From Paenibacillus sp. FSL H7-0357 (GTDB taxonomy: Bacteria; Bacillota; Bacilli; Paenibacillales; Paenibacillaceae), in assembly GCF_000758525.1 (NCBI RefSeq), contig NZ_CP009241.1:3038001-3102000 (forward strand): a stretch of DNA of 64,000 bases, given 5' to 3'. Below are positions 35,600 through 45,368 of this stretch, piece after piece; position 1 is the first letter of the stretch, and the number at the start of each line of letters is the position of its first letter. A program made the position numbers and the translations under genes. Under the pieces are notes generated by a model. It saw only the letters and a list, made by a program, of their open reading frames with translations, did not search any database and was not told the origin of the DNA.

Positions 35600-37300
35600 A
35601 TGGCAAATACACCTGAACAACAATGGTGGCAGAAATCAACGGTGTATCAGGTCTATCCGAAAAGCTTCAAGGATACGACCGGGAGCGGAACAGGTGATAT
35701 AAAAGGTTTGACCCGGAAGCTGGATTATTTGCAGGACCTGGGCATTGATATCGTTTGGCTGCAGCCGGTTTATGTATCCCCGCAAAATGATAACGGTTAC
35801 GATGTCGCGAATTACCGGCAGATTGACCCGACTTTCGGAACGATGGAGGACTTCGATGAGCTGATGCATGAGCTTAATAAGCGCGGCATGCATCTGATGA
35901 CGGATATTGTGGTCAACCATTCCTCAACAGAGCATCCCTGGTTTCAGGAAGCCCGCAAATCGAAGGACAATGCTTACCGCAATTATTATATCTGGAAAGA
36001 TGCAGCACCGGACGGCGGTCCTCCCAACAACTGGCAGTCCAAGTTTGGCGGACCTGCATGGCAGTGGGAAGAGACAACGGGCCAGTATTTTTTGACACTG
36101 TTTGATAAGACACAGGCCGATCTGAACTGGGAGAACGAGCAAGTGCGGCAGGAAGTGGCCGACCTGATGATTTTTTGGGCGGAGAAGGGAGTCAGGGGAT
36201 TCCGTATGGATGTTATCAACCTGATCTCCAAGGATCAGGGGTTTCCGGAGGATGACGGAAGTATTTCACCCGGTGACGGACGGCGTTACTATACGGACGG
36301 GCCGCGGGTGCATGAATACATCAAGGAGCTGTATGCCAAGGTCTTTGGTCCATACAATCTTGTAACTGTAGGAGAGATGTCTTCAACTACACTGGAGCAC
36401 TGTATCCGCTATTCTAATCCGGAGGAGAAGGAATTCTCCATGACCTTTAACTTCCACCATCTGAAAGTGGACTACCGGAACGGGCAGAAGTGGGAACTGA
36501 AGCCTTACGATTTCGAGGAATTGAAGCAATTGTTCACGAAATGGCAGTCCGGCATGCAGCGGGGAGGGGGCTGGAACGCGCTCTTCTGGAACAACCATGA
36601 TCAGCCGCGGGCTTTGTCCCGGTTTGCGGACGACGGAATCTACCGGGTGGAGAGTGCCAAGATGCTGGCGACGACGCTCCACGGGCTGCAGGGTACACCC
36701 TATGTGTACCAGGGTGAGGAGATCGGAATGGCAAATCCGAAATGGCTGGACATAAGTGAGTTCAATGATATCGAATCCACCAATATGTTCAAGATCCTGC
36801 AGGAAAGAGGCCTGTCCGCGGATGAAGCACTTGCCATCATCCGGGAACGCTCCCGCGATAATTCACGGACACCGATGCAGTGGGATGAGACAACGAATGC
36901 CGGATTTACCAGCGGGACCCCATGGCTGAAGGTGGATGAGAGTTACAAGGAGATCAACGTTAGCGCACAGCTTGGAGATCCGGCTTCTATCCTGGCTCAT
37001 TACCGTAAGCTGATCCGTCTGCGCAAGCAGGAAGAAGTGCTTACCAACGGACGTTATGTCCGGCTTGATGAGGCCCATCCTCAGATTTATGCCTATGCCC
37101 GGATTAACGAAACCGAAATACTGGTCGTCGTATCCAATTTCAGCGGTGAACATGTTGTATTTACTGCTGCCGAAGTGTTCTGGGAGACGGTCAAGGGCAA
37201 GGAAGCAGAGCTGCTGGTCGGTAATACCCCGCAGACCCCGGTATGGGGCCAGACGGTTGAGCTATCACCTTATGCATCCTACATGTGGATTATCCGATAA
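35600..37300 (+). CDS. treA: Trehalose-6-phosphate hydrolase
   Basis: A 566-aa cytoplasmic GH13 enzyme that splits trehalose-6-phosphate into glucose and glucose-6-phosphate. Catalytic residues are Asp in GFRMDVINL (~residue 203), Glu in VTVGEMSS (~258), and Asp in NNHDQPRALSRF (~335). Family landmarks include WWQKSTVYQVYPKSFKDTTG at the start, VNHSSTEHPWF and GTPYVYQGEEIGM. Length matches TreA/TreC (~560 aa). It is the first gene of a three-gene trehalose operon, 39 bp before the PTS gene. The ATG follows AGGAGGG. Confidence 0.96.
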   Translation: MANTPEQQWWQKSTVYQVYPKSFKDTTGSGTGDIKGLTRKLDYLQDLGIDIVWLQPVYVSPQNDNGYDVANYRQIDPTFGTMEDFDELMHELNKRGMHLMTDIVVNHSSTEHPWFQEARKSKDNAYRNYYIWKDAAPDGGPPNNWQSKFGGPAWQWEETTGQYFLTLFDKTQADLNWENEQVRQEVADLMIFWAEKGVRGFRMDVINLISKDQGFPEDDGSISPGDGRRYYTDGPRVHEYIKELYAKVFGPYNLVTVGEMSSTTLEHCIRYSNPEEKEFSMTFNFHHLKVDYRNGQKWELKPYDFEELKQLFTKWQSGMQRGGGWNALFWNNHDQPRALSRFADDGIYRVESAKMLATTLHGLQGTPYVYQGEEIGMANPKWLDISEFNDIESTNMFKILQERGLSADEALAIIRERSRDNSRTPMQWDETTNAGFTSGTPWLKVDESYKEINVSAQLGDPASILAHYRKLIRLRKQEEVLTNGRYVRLDEAHPQIYAYARINETEILVVVSNFSGEHVVFTAAEVFWETVKGKEAELLVGNTPQTPVWGQTVELSPYASYMWIIR

Positions 37301-37339
37301 CAGCACGAATATAACCTAACTAAATTAAGGAGTGAGAAC

Positions 37340-39331
37340 ATGGCGATTAACCGGCAAAACGTGGAGCAGATCGTACAGGCTATCGGCGGGAAAGACAATA
37401 TCGAAGCAGCCACGCACTGTGTCACAAGGCTGAGATTTGCCCTGAAAGACGAGGGCAAGGTTGATACCTCTGCGCTGGAGCGGAATGATCTGGTGAAAGG
37501 GCATTTTTCTTCCCAAGGCCAATTTCAAGTGATTATCGGTCCGGGACTGGTGGACAAAGTATATGAAGAAATGATCGGCATTACCGGCGGAGCCCGTTCT
37601 TCGAAAGACGAGGTGAAGACGGCGGCCAGCAAACACCAGAATCCGCTGCAGCAGGCAATCAAGACACTGGCGGATATCTTTATTCCGATCCTCCCGGCCA
37701 TTGTGATGGCAGGTCTGCTGCTTGGGATCAACAACATTTTGACGGGTCCCGGCATCTTTTTCGACGCACGTTCCCTGGTGGATGTGTATCCGCAGTGGAA
37801 GGACATCGCTTCGATTATCAATACGATTGCCAGTACGGCCTTTACCTTCCTGCCCGCACTTATTGGATGGTCGGCAGTAACCCGGTTCGGCGGCAGTCCG
37901 CTGCTGGGGATTGTGCTTGGTCTTATCCTGGTTCATCCTGATCTGCTCAGTGCATACGGATATGCGGATGCCAAGCTGGAAGGTACGGTTCCGGTCTGGA
38001 ATTTATTCGGCTGGGAAGTTAACAAGATCGGCTACCAGGGACAGGTGCTCCCGGTGCTGGTCTCCGCTTATCTGCTCGCCCGGCTGGAGCGCTGGCTTAA
38101 CAAGCGGGTGCATGATTCCATCAAGCTGCTGGTCGTTGCACCGGTAGCGCTGCTGGTTACAGGATTTCTGGCGTTTACGGTTATCGGTCCGGTTACATTC
38201 ATGATTGCCAACGCCATTACAACGGGGCTGGTCAACATCTTTGGCTCCTTCCCGGCGCTGGGAGGACTCATTTATGGGGGGCTGTACGCACTGCTGGTTA
38301 TTACCGGCATGCACCATACGTTCCTTGCTGTTGATATTCAGCTGATCGGTTCCGAAGGAGGAACCTTCCTCTGGCCGATGCTGGCGTTGTCCAACATTGC
38401 ACAGGGTGCAGCCGCACTTGGCATGCTGTTCGTGGCCAAGCAGGAGAAGACGAAAGGTCTGGCCGTGACCTCTTCCATTTCTGCCTTCCTGGGGGTTACA
38501 GAACCGGCGATCTTCGGGGTTAACATCCGTTATAAGTATCCGTTTATCTTCGGGATGATCGGTTCGGGTCTGGCGAGCATACTGCTGGCGCTCAACAATG
38601 TACTGGCATCCTCCATCGGGGTCGGCGGGATTCCCGGCTTCCTGTCTATCTTCCCGAAACAGTGGGGAATCTTCTTTGTCGGCATGGCCATCGTATTAAT
38701 CATTCCGTTCGGAGCTACCGTATTGTTCGGCAAGATCCGCGCCCGGGGAGGAGAAGAACCGGATAATAACGCAAAGGCGGATAACGTCCAGGCCACAACT
38801 CCGGTTTCCCTTCCTCCGATGATTCAAGAGAAGGATGGTACCAAGGAATCAGCAGCGAATGTTCTGGAAATCTTCTCGCCGGTGAGAGGACAGATTGTAC
38901 CGCTGGAAGAAGTGCCGGACCCGGCCTTCGCCGAGCGGCAAATGGGTAAAGGAGTGGCGGTAAATCCGTCCGAAGGAAAAGTGTATGCTCCATTTGACGC
39001 TACGGTCGCCCATGTCATCAAGAGCAAGCACGCGATGATTCTGGAGCATGCTACGGGAGTGCAGATTCTGATTCATATCGGCATCAATACCGTTTCGATG
39101 AAAGGCAGAGGTTTTACGGCTCATGCCGCCACTGGAGATCAAGTCAAGGCGGGTCAGCTGCTGCTTGAATTCGACCGGGATGTTATTACCGCAGCAGGAT
39201 ACCCGCTGACTTCACCGGTTATCGTGCCTGACGGGCAGGATACCATCGAACGGGTGGAGGAGCTGATCCCTAGTTCAAATCCTGTTCAGGGGCAGGCGGT
39301 TCCTGTTCTAAAGATCTATCTTAAAGGTTAA
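37340..39331 (+). CDS. treP: Trehalose PTS permease, EIIBCA
   Basis: A 663-aa membrane protein that imports trehalose and phosphorylates it. Order: EIIB at ~1-90 with the phosphocysteine in THCVTRLRFAL, EIIC at ~110-470 with about ten helices (GMHHTFLAVDIQLIG and TEPAIFGVNIRYKYPF are sugar-PTS landmarks), and a C-terminal glucose-type EIIA at ~505-663 with the active His in ILIHIGINTVSMKG. B. subtilis TreP lacks the EIIA domain; here it is fused, so the protein does not rely on another permease's EIIA. The ATG follows AAGGAG. Confidence 0.95.
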   Translation: MAINRQNVEQIVQAIGGKDNIEAATHCVTRLRFALKDEGKVDTSALERNDLVKGHFSSQGQFQVIIGPGLVDKVYEEMIGITGGARSSKDEVKTAASKHQNPLQQAIKTLADIFIPILPAIVMAGLLLGINNILTGPGIFFDARSLVDVYPQWKDIASIINTIASTAFTFLPALIGWSAVTRFGGSPLLGIVLGLILVHPDLLSAYGYADAKLEGTVPVWNLFGWEVNKIGYQGQVLPVLVSAYLLARLERWLNKRVHDSIKLLVVAPVALLVTGFLAFTVIGPVTFMIANAITTGLVNIFGSFPALGGLIYGGLYALLVITGMHHTFLAVDIQLIGSEGGTFLWPMLALSNIAQGAAALGMLFVAKQEKTKGLAVTSSISAFLGVTEPAIFGVNIRYKYPFIFGMIGSGLASILLALNNVLASSIGVGGIPGFLSIFPKQWGIFFVGMAIVLIIPFGATVLFGKIRARGGEEPDNNAKADNVQATTPVSLPPMIQEKDGTKESAANVLEIFSPVRGQIVPLEEVPDPAFAERQMGKGVAVNPSEGKVYAPFDATVAHVIKSKHAMILEHATGVQILIHIGINTVSMKGRGFTAHAATGDQVKAGQLLLEFDRDVITAAGYPLTSPVIVPDGQDTIERVEELIPSSNPVQGQAVPVLKIYLKG

Positions 39332-39363
39332 CAATCGTGGTACTATGGGCATGGTGATTAAGG

Positions 39364-40095
39364 ATGAATAAGAATATATATCTTCATATTTATAATGATT
39401 ATTCGGCCCGGATTCAGTCCGGGCAGCTCCCTGCTGGCAAGAAGCTGCCCTCGGAAAGCGAGCTTGCTGAAGCTTACGGAACTTCAAGGGAGACGGTACG
39501 CAAGGCTTTGCTTATGCTCTCTCAGAACGGCTATATCCATAAGATTAAGGGCAAAGGTTCTTTTGTACTCGATGCCCAGCGGATGAATTTCCCCGTTTCC
39601 GGCTTGGTCAGCTTCAAGGAAGTGTCCAAGAACCTGGGGCGTTCCGTACGTACCATTGTATATGAGAACGGCTGTGTGCCTAGTACATCCGAGGAGGAAC
39701 GGCGTCTTCAGATGAAGGAGCCGGGCCTGCTTTGGAAGGTAGTTCGTGCCCGGGAGATTGATGGGGAGAAGATCATCCTGGACAAGGATTATTTTCTAAC
39801 CTCCTATGTACCGTCTCTCACTGCTGAAACCGCCGGGAATTCGATTTATGCGTATTTGGAAGGAGAACTTCACCTCACGATCAGCTACGCCAAAAAAGAG
39901 ATCTCTGTGGAAGAAGCTACACCGGAGGATAAGCTTTTGCTTGATTTGCATGATTATCAGCATATTGTCGTAGTCCGCAACTATGTGCATCTGGTGGACA
40001 CTAAGCTGTTCCAGTATACCGAATCGCGGCACCGGCTGGATAAGTTTCAGTTTGTGGACTTTGCCCGGCGGGCTCAGAGCGAAAGCGATCTGTAG
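39364..40095 (+). CDS. treR: GntR-family trehalose operon repressor
   Basis: A 243-aa regulator. Residues 1-70 form a GntR winged helix (LPAGKKLPSESELAEAYG and SRETVRKALLMLSQNGY). Residues ~85-235 form a UTRA effector domain that binds trehalose-6-phosphate in TreR proteins. It is the last gene of the trehalose operon, 32 bp after treP, and likely binds the two TGTATATACA operators ahead of treA, controlling its own synthesis. Confidence 0.93.
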   Translation: MNKNIYLHIYNDYSARIQSGQLPAGKKLPSESELAEAYGTSRETVRKALLMLSQNGYIHKIKGKGSFVLDAQRMNFPVSGLVSFKEVSKNLGRSVRTIVYENGCVPSTSEEERRLQMKEPGLLWKVVRAREIDGEKIILDKDYFLTSYVPSLTAETAGNSIYAYLEGELHLTISYAKKEISVEEATPEDKLLLDLHDYQHIVVVRNYVHLVDTKLFQYTESRHRLDKFQFVDFARRAQSESDL

Positions 40096-40102
40096 CATTG
40101 AC

Positions 40103-40143
40103 GGATACCGTCCTTTTGAGGACGGCGAAGCCGTTTCCACTTG
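40103..40143 (+). repeat. 41-bp repeat, copy 1 (after treR)
   Basis: GGATACCGTCCTTTTGAGGA then CGGCGAAGCCGTTTCCACTTG. It matches 60939-60979 with three mismatches. It holds CCGTCC/GGACGG and CGGC-GAA-GCCG hairpins. Both copies lie downstream of a plus-strand gene and touch a terminator. Confidence 0.6.
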
Positions 40144-40144
40144 G

Positions 40145-40197
40145 AAAAAATCGGGTGTGATTCCTCCGTCAAAGAGGGATTGCACCCGATTTTTTGT
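40145..40197. terminator. Terminator of the trehalose operon
   Basis: AAAAAATCGGGTG pairs with CACCCGATTTTTT, with an inner TCCTC/GAGGGA extension. It is symmetric, so it could also stop transcription arriving from the right. Confidence 0.88.
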
Positions 40198-40305
40198 ATG
40201 CAGAAGGGAATCCGGATTATGATTGATAGACCTGAAAGTTGAGTGGAAGCTTTAAGCGGGTAGAATACGGAAGGTAAATTGTTAATAGAAAGCGCATACA
40301 AAACA

Positions 40306-40422
40306 TCAGTCCATTTTTTTGAACACAGCCCATAACAGCCCAATCAAGCATAAGCCTACAGCCAGGAGGACAAAGGGGAGCCACTGCGGACCGGCTGCAG
40401 CAGTTATATTTATTGAGACCAT
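40306..40422 (-). CDS. 38-aa single-pass membrane peptide
   Basis: A small gene reading MVSINITAAAGPQWL followed by a hydrophobic helix (PFVLLAVGLCLIGLLWAV) and the basic end FKKMD. AAAGGGGGTGA lies 8 bp upstream of the ATG, a strong ribosome binding site, which is the main reason for calling it. It starts 37 bp after the DeoR-type regulator stop, so it is probably co-transcribed. The function is unknown. The layout, a short polar N-terminus, one helix and a basic tail, fits small regulatory membrane peptides. Confidence 0.55.
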   Translation of the reverse strand: MVSINITAAAGPQWLPFVLLAVGLCLIGLLWAVFKKMD

Positions 40423-40459
40423 TCGCGGGTTCACCCCCTTTCCGGGTAAAGATTGCAGG

Positions 40460-41230
40460 CTACTCTGTGGGGCCATAGACCAGTGAAATCTGATGCTCCT
40501 TGAAAAAATCAATCCATTCCTCCGAAGGCTTGCGGTCTGTCACAATGTAATCCACCTTGTCAAAGCTGAACAATTTGATGAAGGCAATACGGTCGAATTT
40601 CGAATGGTCCACAAGCAAGATCACCTTGCTCGCCTGCTGCTGCATCAGAACCTTTAGCTCGCTTTCTGCTTCATTGGAATCACTCAGCCCGCCTGTCATA
40701 GACAGAGCTTTGCAGCTGAACAAGGCGACGTCCACATTGTACTTCTGTAGAGTATAGGAGGCAGTTGGTCCGACAAAAGAGTTCGTCTCGGCACCCAGCA
40801 CACCACCGGTAGAGATCAGCTTGTGGCCGGAATGCTGGAACTCGGACAGGACTACCAGTGAATTGGTGATCACCGTCAGATTTTGTTTAACCTCGGTTAT
40901 TTTCCTTAAAGCTTCAAAAGCAGTCGAACTGGTGTCTGTCATCAGACTGTCGCCATCATTGATCAGTCCCAGCACGTTGTCGGCGATCATCCGCTTCTCG
41001 TCAAGATGGACTGAATGCCGGAGGGAGTAGGCGGGGTCTTCATTGGTGTGAACATTCAGAACCGCTCCGCCATAGCTCTTCTTGGCAATTCCTTCTTTAT
41101 CCAGCTTGTCGAGATCTCTTCTTATCGTTTCTTCGGAGACTCCGAAATCCTGTGCCAGATCAGCAACATGGACTTTCTTATAGCGGTGCAGCTTGTTGAT
41201 AATATATTCCCGGCGTTCAAAAGCTCTCAT
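40460..41230 (-). CDS. DeoR/GlpR family repressor, probably of the fucose operon
   Basis: A 256-aa regulator. Residues 1-57 form the DeoR helix-turn-helix (VHVADLAQDFGVSEETIRRD and LDKLDKEGIAKKSYGG). The remainder is the DeoR C-terminal sensor domain that binds phosphorylated sugars (MTDTSSTAFEALRKI, then LLVDHSKFDRIAF). It is divergent from fucI across 227 bp, where a strong promoter and a cre-like site lie, and so probably represses fucI-fucU with L-fuculose-1-phosphate as inducer (inference by analogy with E. coli FucR, which is an activator of the same family). Confidence 0.9.
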   Translation of the reverse strand: MRAFERREYIINKLHRYKKVHVADLAQDFGVSEETIRRDLDKLDKEGIAKKSYGGAVLNVHTNEDPAYSLRHSVHLDEKRMIADNVLGLINDGDSLMTDTSSTAFEALRKITEVKQNLTVITNSLVVLSEFQHSGHKLISTGGVLGAETNSFVGPTASYTLQKYNVDVALFSCKALSMTGGLSDSNEAESELKVLMQQQASKVILLVDHSKFDRIAFIKLFSFDKVDYIVTDRKPSEEWIDFFKEHQISLVYGPTE

Positions 41231-41365
41231 GTAGTTCCTCCTGGATTAAAACATCTATAAGGGTAGTGTACTACAATTCACTTCGGGAATAAAAGGGTAT
41301 TCCACATTTATTAGCGATTAACAAAATAAAATCCACAAAAAGTCACATTAATGTGTGGTTTTTTG

Positions 41366-41416
41366 TTGACATTCCATTTCCCAGATTTTATGATGAAGCA
41401 GATGAAAGCGATTTAT
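41366..41416 (+). promoter_or_regulatory. Fucose operon promoter with cre-like site
   Basis: TTGACA (41366-41371), 17-bp spacer, TATGAT (41389-41394). TGAAAGCGATTTAT at 41403-41416 matches the CcpA consensus at 12 of 14 positions and would overlap the transcription start, a typical repressing position. Confidence 0.75.
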
Positions 41417-41457
41417 TTATAGTATAAACCCATTTACCTTTGAGGAGGTTGTTCAGT

Positions 41458-43227
41458 ATGGCAGTAAAGTATCCGGCAATCGGCATTCGTCCAACGATCG
41501 ACGGCAGAAGGCGCGGTGTGCGCGAATCGTTAGAGCTGCAGACTATGGGAATGGCACAACGGGTAGCTGATTTTTTGCAGGAAAATTTGCGTTATCCTGA
41601 TGGATCGCCCGTGGAATGCGTCATTGCGGATTCTACCATTGGCGGGGTCAGTGAGGCTTCGGCTGCACGTTCGAAGTTCTCCGGAGCAAATGTGGGGGTA
41701 TCCATTACAGTAACTCCTTGCTGGTGCTACGGCTCCGAAACGATGGATATGGATGCGGCAATTCCCCATGCGGTATGGGGGTTCAATGGCACGGAAAGAC
41801 CCGGTGCCGTTTATCTAGCCGCAGTTCTGTCGGCATACGCCCAGAAGGGAATTCCGGCCTTCGGGATCTACGGGGAGGATGTGCAGGACTCCGGAAGCGA
41901 GGAGATTCCGGCCGATGTTCAGGCCAAGCTGCTCCGGTTTGCCAAATCGGCGTTGGCTGCTGCCATTATGAAGAGCCGCTCCTATTTATCCATGGGTTCC
42001 GTTTCCATGGGAATCGCCGGTTCTATCGTGAACGACCAGTTCTTCCAGGAGTATCTGGGCATGCGTAATGAATATATCGACATGTCCGAGTTCGTGCGCC
42101 GCTTCGAAGAGGAAATCTATGATCCGGAGGAATTCGCGCGGGCCTTGAAATGGACCAAGGAGAACTGTCAGATAGGGCCTGACAACAACCCTGCCCATCT
42201 GCAGGTCAGCGAAGAAGAGAAGGAGAAGCAGTGGGAGACCTGTGTCAAGATGGCCCTGATCGGACGTGACCTCATGATCGGCAATCCTGTGCTTGCGGAG
42301 CTTGGCTTTGAAGAAGAAGCGCAGGGACATAACGCTATTGCTGCAGGCTTTCAAGGGCAACGCCAATGGACCGACCATTTCCCGAATGGCGACTTTATGG
42401 AGACGATCCTGAATTCCTCCTTTGACTGGAACGGCAAACGGGCTCCTTATATTCTGGCTACCGAAAATGACAGCCTGAACGGCGTGACGATGCTGTTTAA
42501 TTATCTGCTGACGAATACGGCGCAAATATTCGCTGATGTCCGCACGTACTGGAGTCCGGCAGCCGTGAAGCGTGTGACCGGCTACGAGCTGGAAGGCGCT
42601 GCTGCGAATGGCCTGCTTCATTTGATCAACTCCGGTTCGGCCGCGCTAGACGGAACTGGGCAGCAATCCCTCGAAGGTAAGCCGGCGATCAAGCCCTTCT
42701 GGGACATTACGGATGAAGAAGTGGCTGCTTCACTTAAGGAGACCTTCTTCCGCCCTGCCTCGCAGGAATATTTCCGCGGCGGCGGTTTCTCTACCGACTA
42801 CTTGACCAAAGGCGGCATGCCTGTCACGATGGCGCGGCTTAACCTCGTCAAAGGCTTGGGACCCGTTCTGCAGCTGGTGGAAGGGTATACCGCCGAGCTC
42901 CCCGGAGAGGTTCACCGCCAGTTGGATGAACGCACCGATCCGACCTGGCCGACTACCTGGTTTGCTCCAATCCTTACCGGAACCGGCTCGTTCAAATCGG
43001 TCTATGATGTGATGAATAATTGGGGAGCCAATCATGGAGCCATCAGCTACGGCCATATTGGAGCCGATCTGATAACACTTGCTTCTATACTGCGAATTCC
43101 AGTCAGCATGCATAACGTCGACGAATCACAGATTTTTAGACCGCGTGTGTGGTCGCTGTTTGGAACAGACAGCCTGGAGGATGCCGATTACCGGGCATGC
43201 CGCAATTTCGGTCCGCTGTATCATTGA
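41458..43227 (+). CDS. fucI: L-fucose isomerase
   Basis: A 589-aa cytoplasmic isomerase that converts L-fucose to L-fuculose with Mn2+. The size matches E. coli FucI (591 aa). Family segments include [19 protein letters not shown] at the start, [57 protein letters not shown] and THQ-like terminal [18 protein letters not shown]. The metal ligands Glu and Asp lie in the latter two central segments. Start chosen at ATG 41458 behind GAGGAGG (41442-41448); a TTG 18 bp upstream overlaps the RBS. Confidence 0.96.
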   Translation: MAVKYPAIGIRPTIDGRRRGVRESLELQTMGMAQRVADFLQENLRYPDGSPVECVIADSTIGGVSEASAARSKFSGANVGVSITVTPCWCYGSETMDMDAAIPHAVWGFNGTERPGAVYLAAVLSAYAQKGIPAFGIYGEDVQDSGSEEIPADVQAKLLRFAKSALAAAIMKSRSYLSMGSVSMGIAGSIVNDQFFQEYLGMRNEYIDMSEFVRRFEEEIYDPEEFARALKWTKENCQIGPDNNPAHLQVSEEEKEKQWETCVKMALIGRDLMIGNPVLAELGFEEEAQGHNAIAAGFQGQRQWTDHFPNGDFMETILNSSFDWNGKRAPYILATENDSLNGVTMLFNYLLTNTAQIFADVRTYWSPAAVKRVTGYELEGAAANGLLHLINSGSAALDGTGQQSLEGKPAIKPFWDITDEEVAASLKETFFRPASQEYFRGGGFSTDYLTKGGMPVTMARLNLVKGLGPVLQLVEGYTAELPGEVHRQLDERTDPTWPTTWFAPILTGTGSFKSVYDVMNNWGANHGAISYGHIGADLITLASILRIPVSMHNVDESQIFRPRVWSLFGTDSLEDADYRACRNFGPLYH

Positions 43228-43250
43228 CAGAACTTAGGCAGGTGGTTTCG

Positions 43251-44681
43251 ATGAGCGAGTTCAAAAGAGTGCTGGCCGTGGATCTTGGAGCCAGCTCCGG
43301 CAGAGTGATTCTGGGAACTTATGACGGCAGCCGCATTGTCACCGAGGAGCTTCACCGGTTTGCCAATACTCCGCTGCACATCGGCGGGGATTTACACTGG
43401 AACGTGCTGGAGCTTTTTCAGGAAATTAAGCAGGGTATCAGGCTGGCCTGCAGCAAATACGGGGAGCTGCTTAGTCTTAGTGTGGACACCTGGGGTGTGG
43501 ATTACGGCGTGCTGGATCAGGACGGAATGCTGCTGTATCCGCCTCACCATTACAGAGATCAGCGGATGCAGGAATACCGCCTCAAGCTGGAAGAGCTGCT
43601 GCCGCCGGAGGAACAATTCCGCCTGACCGGCAACCAGCCGGACCCCATCAACACAGTGTATCAGCTGTTTGCTGATGTTCAGCGGAATCCTGAACTGCAG
43701 GCAAATGCTGGCCGTATCTTAATGATGCCGGATTTATTTCATTATTTATTATCAGGAACAGCCGCCGCCGAGAGGACGATCCTCAGCACCAGCGGCCTCA
43801 TGAAGGCCGGCACGGCAGAACTCTCATCCGAGGTGTTCAGCAGACTGGGAATTTCTCCGGCGCTGATTGCCGAGAGGGTGGATGCCGGGACAGTTATCGG
43901 CTCCCTGCTACCCGGCCTCCGCAAGGAATTCGGAGGCAGTGCCCTGCAGATCATTGCCGGCGCTTCACATGATACAGCTTCAGCGGTTGCTTCCATTCCC
44001 TATCGTGACAAGGAGCATGCAGCATTTATCAGCTGCGGCACCTGGTCGCTGGTCGGATTGGAAACGGAGCAGCCCGTGCTTACAGAGCGCTGCTACCGTT
44101 ATGGCTTCACCAATGAGAGCTGCTACGGCAGGGGCAACCGGCTGCTGAAGAATATTACGGGTCTTTGGCTGCTGCAGGAAACCCAGAGAGCCTGGGCGGA
44201 AGCCGGTGTGGCCCTTAGCTTCGGGGAAATGGTCGAGCTGGCCGAGAGCGAGCAGGCTGTGCAAGGTCTGATCAATCCGGGTGATCCGCTGTTCAGCACC
44301 CCGGGAGATATCCCCGGACGTATTGCGGAATATTGCCGCAGCACCGGACAGCCGGTGCCGGATACCAAAGGTGCAGTCGTCCGGCTCATTCTAGTGAGCC
44401 TCGCCGAGGCGTACCGCAAGGCGATCGCGGAGCTGGAGGAGCTCACCGGCAAAACGATCCATACCGTGCATATGGTTGGCGGCGGTATTCAGAACCGGCT
44501 GCTGTGCCAGCTGACGGCGGATGCGACCGGGAAAGAAGTGATCGCCGGTCCGGTCGAAGCAAGCGCGATCGGGAACGTTATCGTGCAGCTTACTGCACTT
44601 GGCTTGCTGGATTACAGCCGGGCGGGGGAAGTGGCCGCCGCTTCCGGAGGTCTTGCCGTGTACCGGCCTGTTCAAGAATGA
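43251..44681 (+). CDS. FGGY sugar kinase, rhamnulokinase-like, acting as L-fuculokinase
   Basis: A 476-aa FGGY kinase. The N-terminal ATPase loop AVDLGASSGRVILGTYDG, WGVDYGVLDQDGMLLYPPHH and the central TWSLVGLETE resemble RhaB more than FucK. In the operon context, between fucI and fucA, it should phosphorylate L-fuculose to L-fuculose-1-phosphate; the sugar is therefore inferred from neighbours. Start at ATG 43251; the frame is open upstream into fucI but that part has no RBS. AGGCAGGTGG lies a few bases ahead. The gap to fucI is 23 bp. Confidence 0.88.
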   Translation: MSEFKRVLAVDLGASSGRVILGTYDGSRIVTEELHRFANTPLHIGGDLHWNVLELFQEIKQGIRLACSKYGELLSLSVDTWGVDYGVLDQDGMLLYPPHHYRDQRMQEYRLKLEELLPPEEQFRLTGNQPDPINTVYQLFADVQRNPELQANAGRILMMPDLFHYLLSGTAAAERTILSTSGLMKAGTAELSSEVFSRLGISPALIAERVDAGTVIGSLLPGLRKEFGGSALQIIAGASHDTASAVASIPYRDKEHAAFISCGTWSLVGLETEQPVLTERCYRYGFTNESCYGRGNRLLKNITGLWLLQETQRAWAEAGVALSFGEMVELAESEQAVQGLINPGDPLFSTPGDIPGRIAEYCRSTGQPVPDTKGAVVRLILVSLAEAYRKAIAELEELTGKTIHTVHMVGGGIQNRLLCQLTADATGKEVIAGPVEASAIGNVIVQLTALGLLDYSRAGEVAAASGGLAVYRPVQE

Positions 44682-44704
44682 ATATACAAAGAGGAGAAAT
44701 GACA

Positions 44705-45355
44705 ATGGATGAAATGGAACGGAAATTACGACTGCAGATTTGCGACATTGGGAGAAACCTGTTCAATAAAGATTATATTGCCGCCAATGACGGCAATATT
44801 TCAGCAAGGTTGAACGAACACGAAGTATTGGCCACCCCTACAGGTGTAAGCAAAGGATATCTGGAGCCGGATATTCTGGTGAAAGTTAATCTTCAGGGCG
44901 AAATTCTGGAGGCACAGGAAGGCTACCGCCCTTCGACAGAGGTGAAAATGCATCTGCGGATCTACCGGGAACTTCCCGGCATCCATGGTGTGGTTCACGC
45001 GCATCCGCCATTTGCCACCGCTTTTGCCATCAAGGGAGAAGCACTGGATAAGATGATGATGCCGGAATCGGTCATTGCCATGGGCGAGATTCCTCTGGCC
45101 CCGTACGGTACGCCTTCCACTGAGGAGGTTCCTGATTCGATTATGCCCTTCCTCGGCAAGAAATCCGCTGTGCTGCTGGAAAGCCACGGGGCCTTGTCCT
45201 GGGGGAAGGATGTAATGGCGGCTTACATGAATATGGAGAGATTGGAGTATACAGCGAAGCTCACTTTTCTGACCCGCATGATCCAAGGGGAGCGTGAACT
45301 GCCGGCAGACCGGATCGAGCAACTGGTAGCACTTAGATCATTTTACGGAATGTAA
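44705..45355 (+). CDS. fucA: L-fuculose-1-phosphate aldolase (class II aldolase/adducin family)
   Basis: A 216-aa zinc aldolase that cleaves L-fuculose-1-phosphate to dihydroxyacetone phosphate and L-lactaldehyde. The length matches E. coli FucA (215 aa). Zinc ligands are the His pair in VVHAHPPFATAF (~residues 94-96) and His in LLESHGALSWG (~157); the catalytic Glu is in RPSTEVKMH (~75). NDGNISAR is the substrate-phosphate loop. Start at ATG 44705, 8 bp after GAGGAG; an ATG at 44699 would be only 2-3 bp from it. The gene follows the kinase by 23 bp. Confidence 0.94.
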   Translation: MDEMERKLRLQICDIGRNLFNKDYIAANDGNISARLNEHEVLATPTGVSKGYLEPDILVKVNLQGEILEAQEGYRPSTEVKMHLRIYRELPGIHGVVHAHPPFATAFAIKGEALDKMMMPESVIAMGEIPLAPYGTPSTEEVPDSIMPFLGKKSAVLLESHGALSWGKDVMAAYMNMERLEYTAKLTFLTRMIQGERELPADRIEQLVALRSFYGM

Positions 45356-45368
45356 AGGAGATTATAGG

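Noticed and set aside
44333..44704. Long upstream extension of the fucA frame
   Set aside because: It runs inside the kinase gene in another frame with an Arg/Ser-rich composition; the RBS GAGGAG and family length put the start at 44705.
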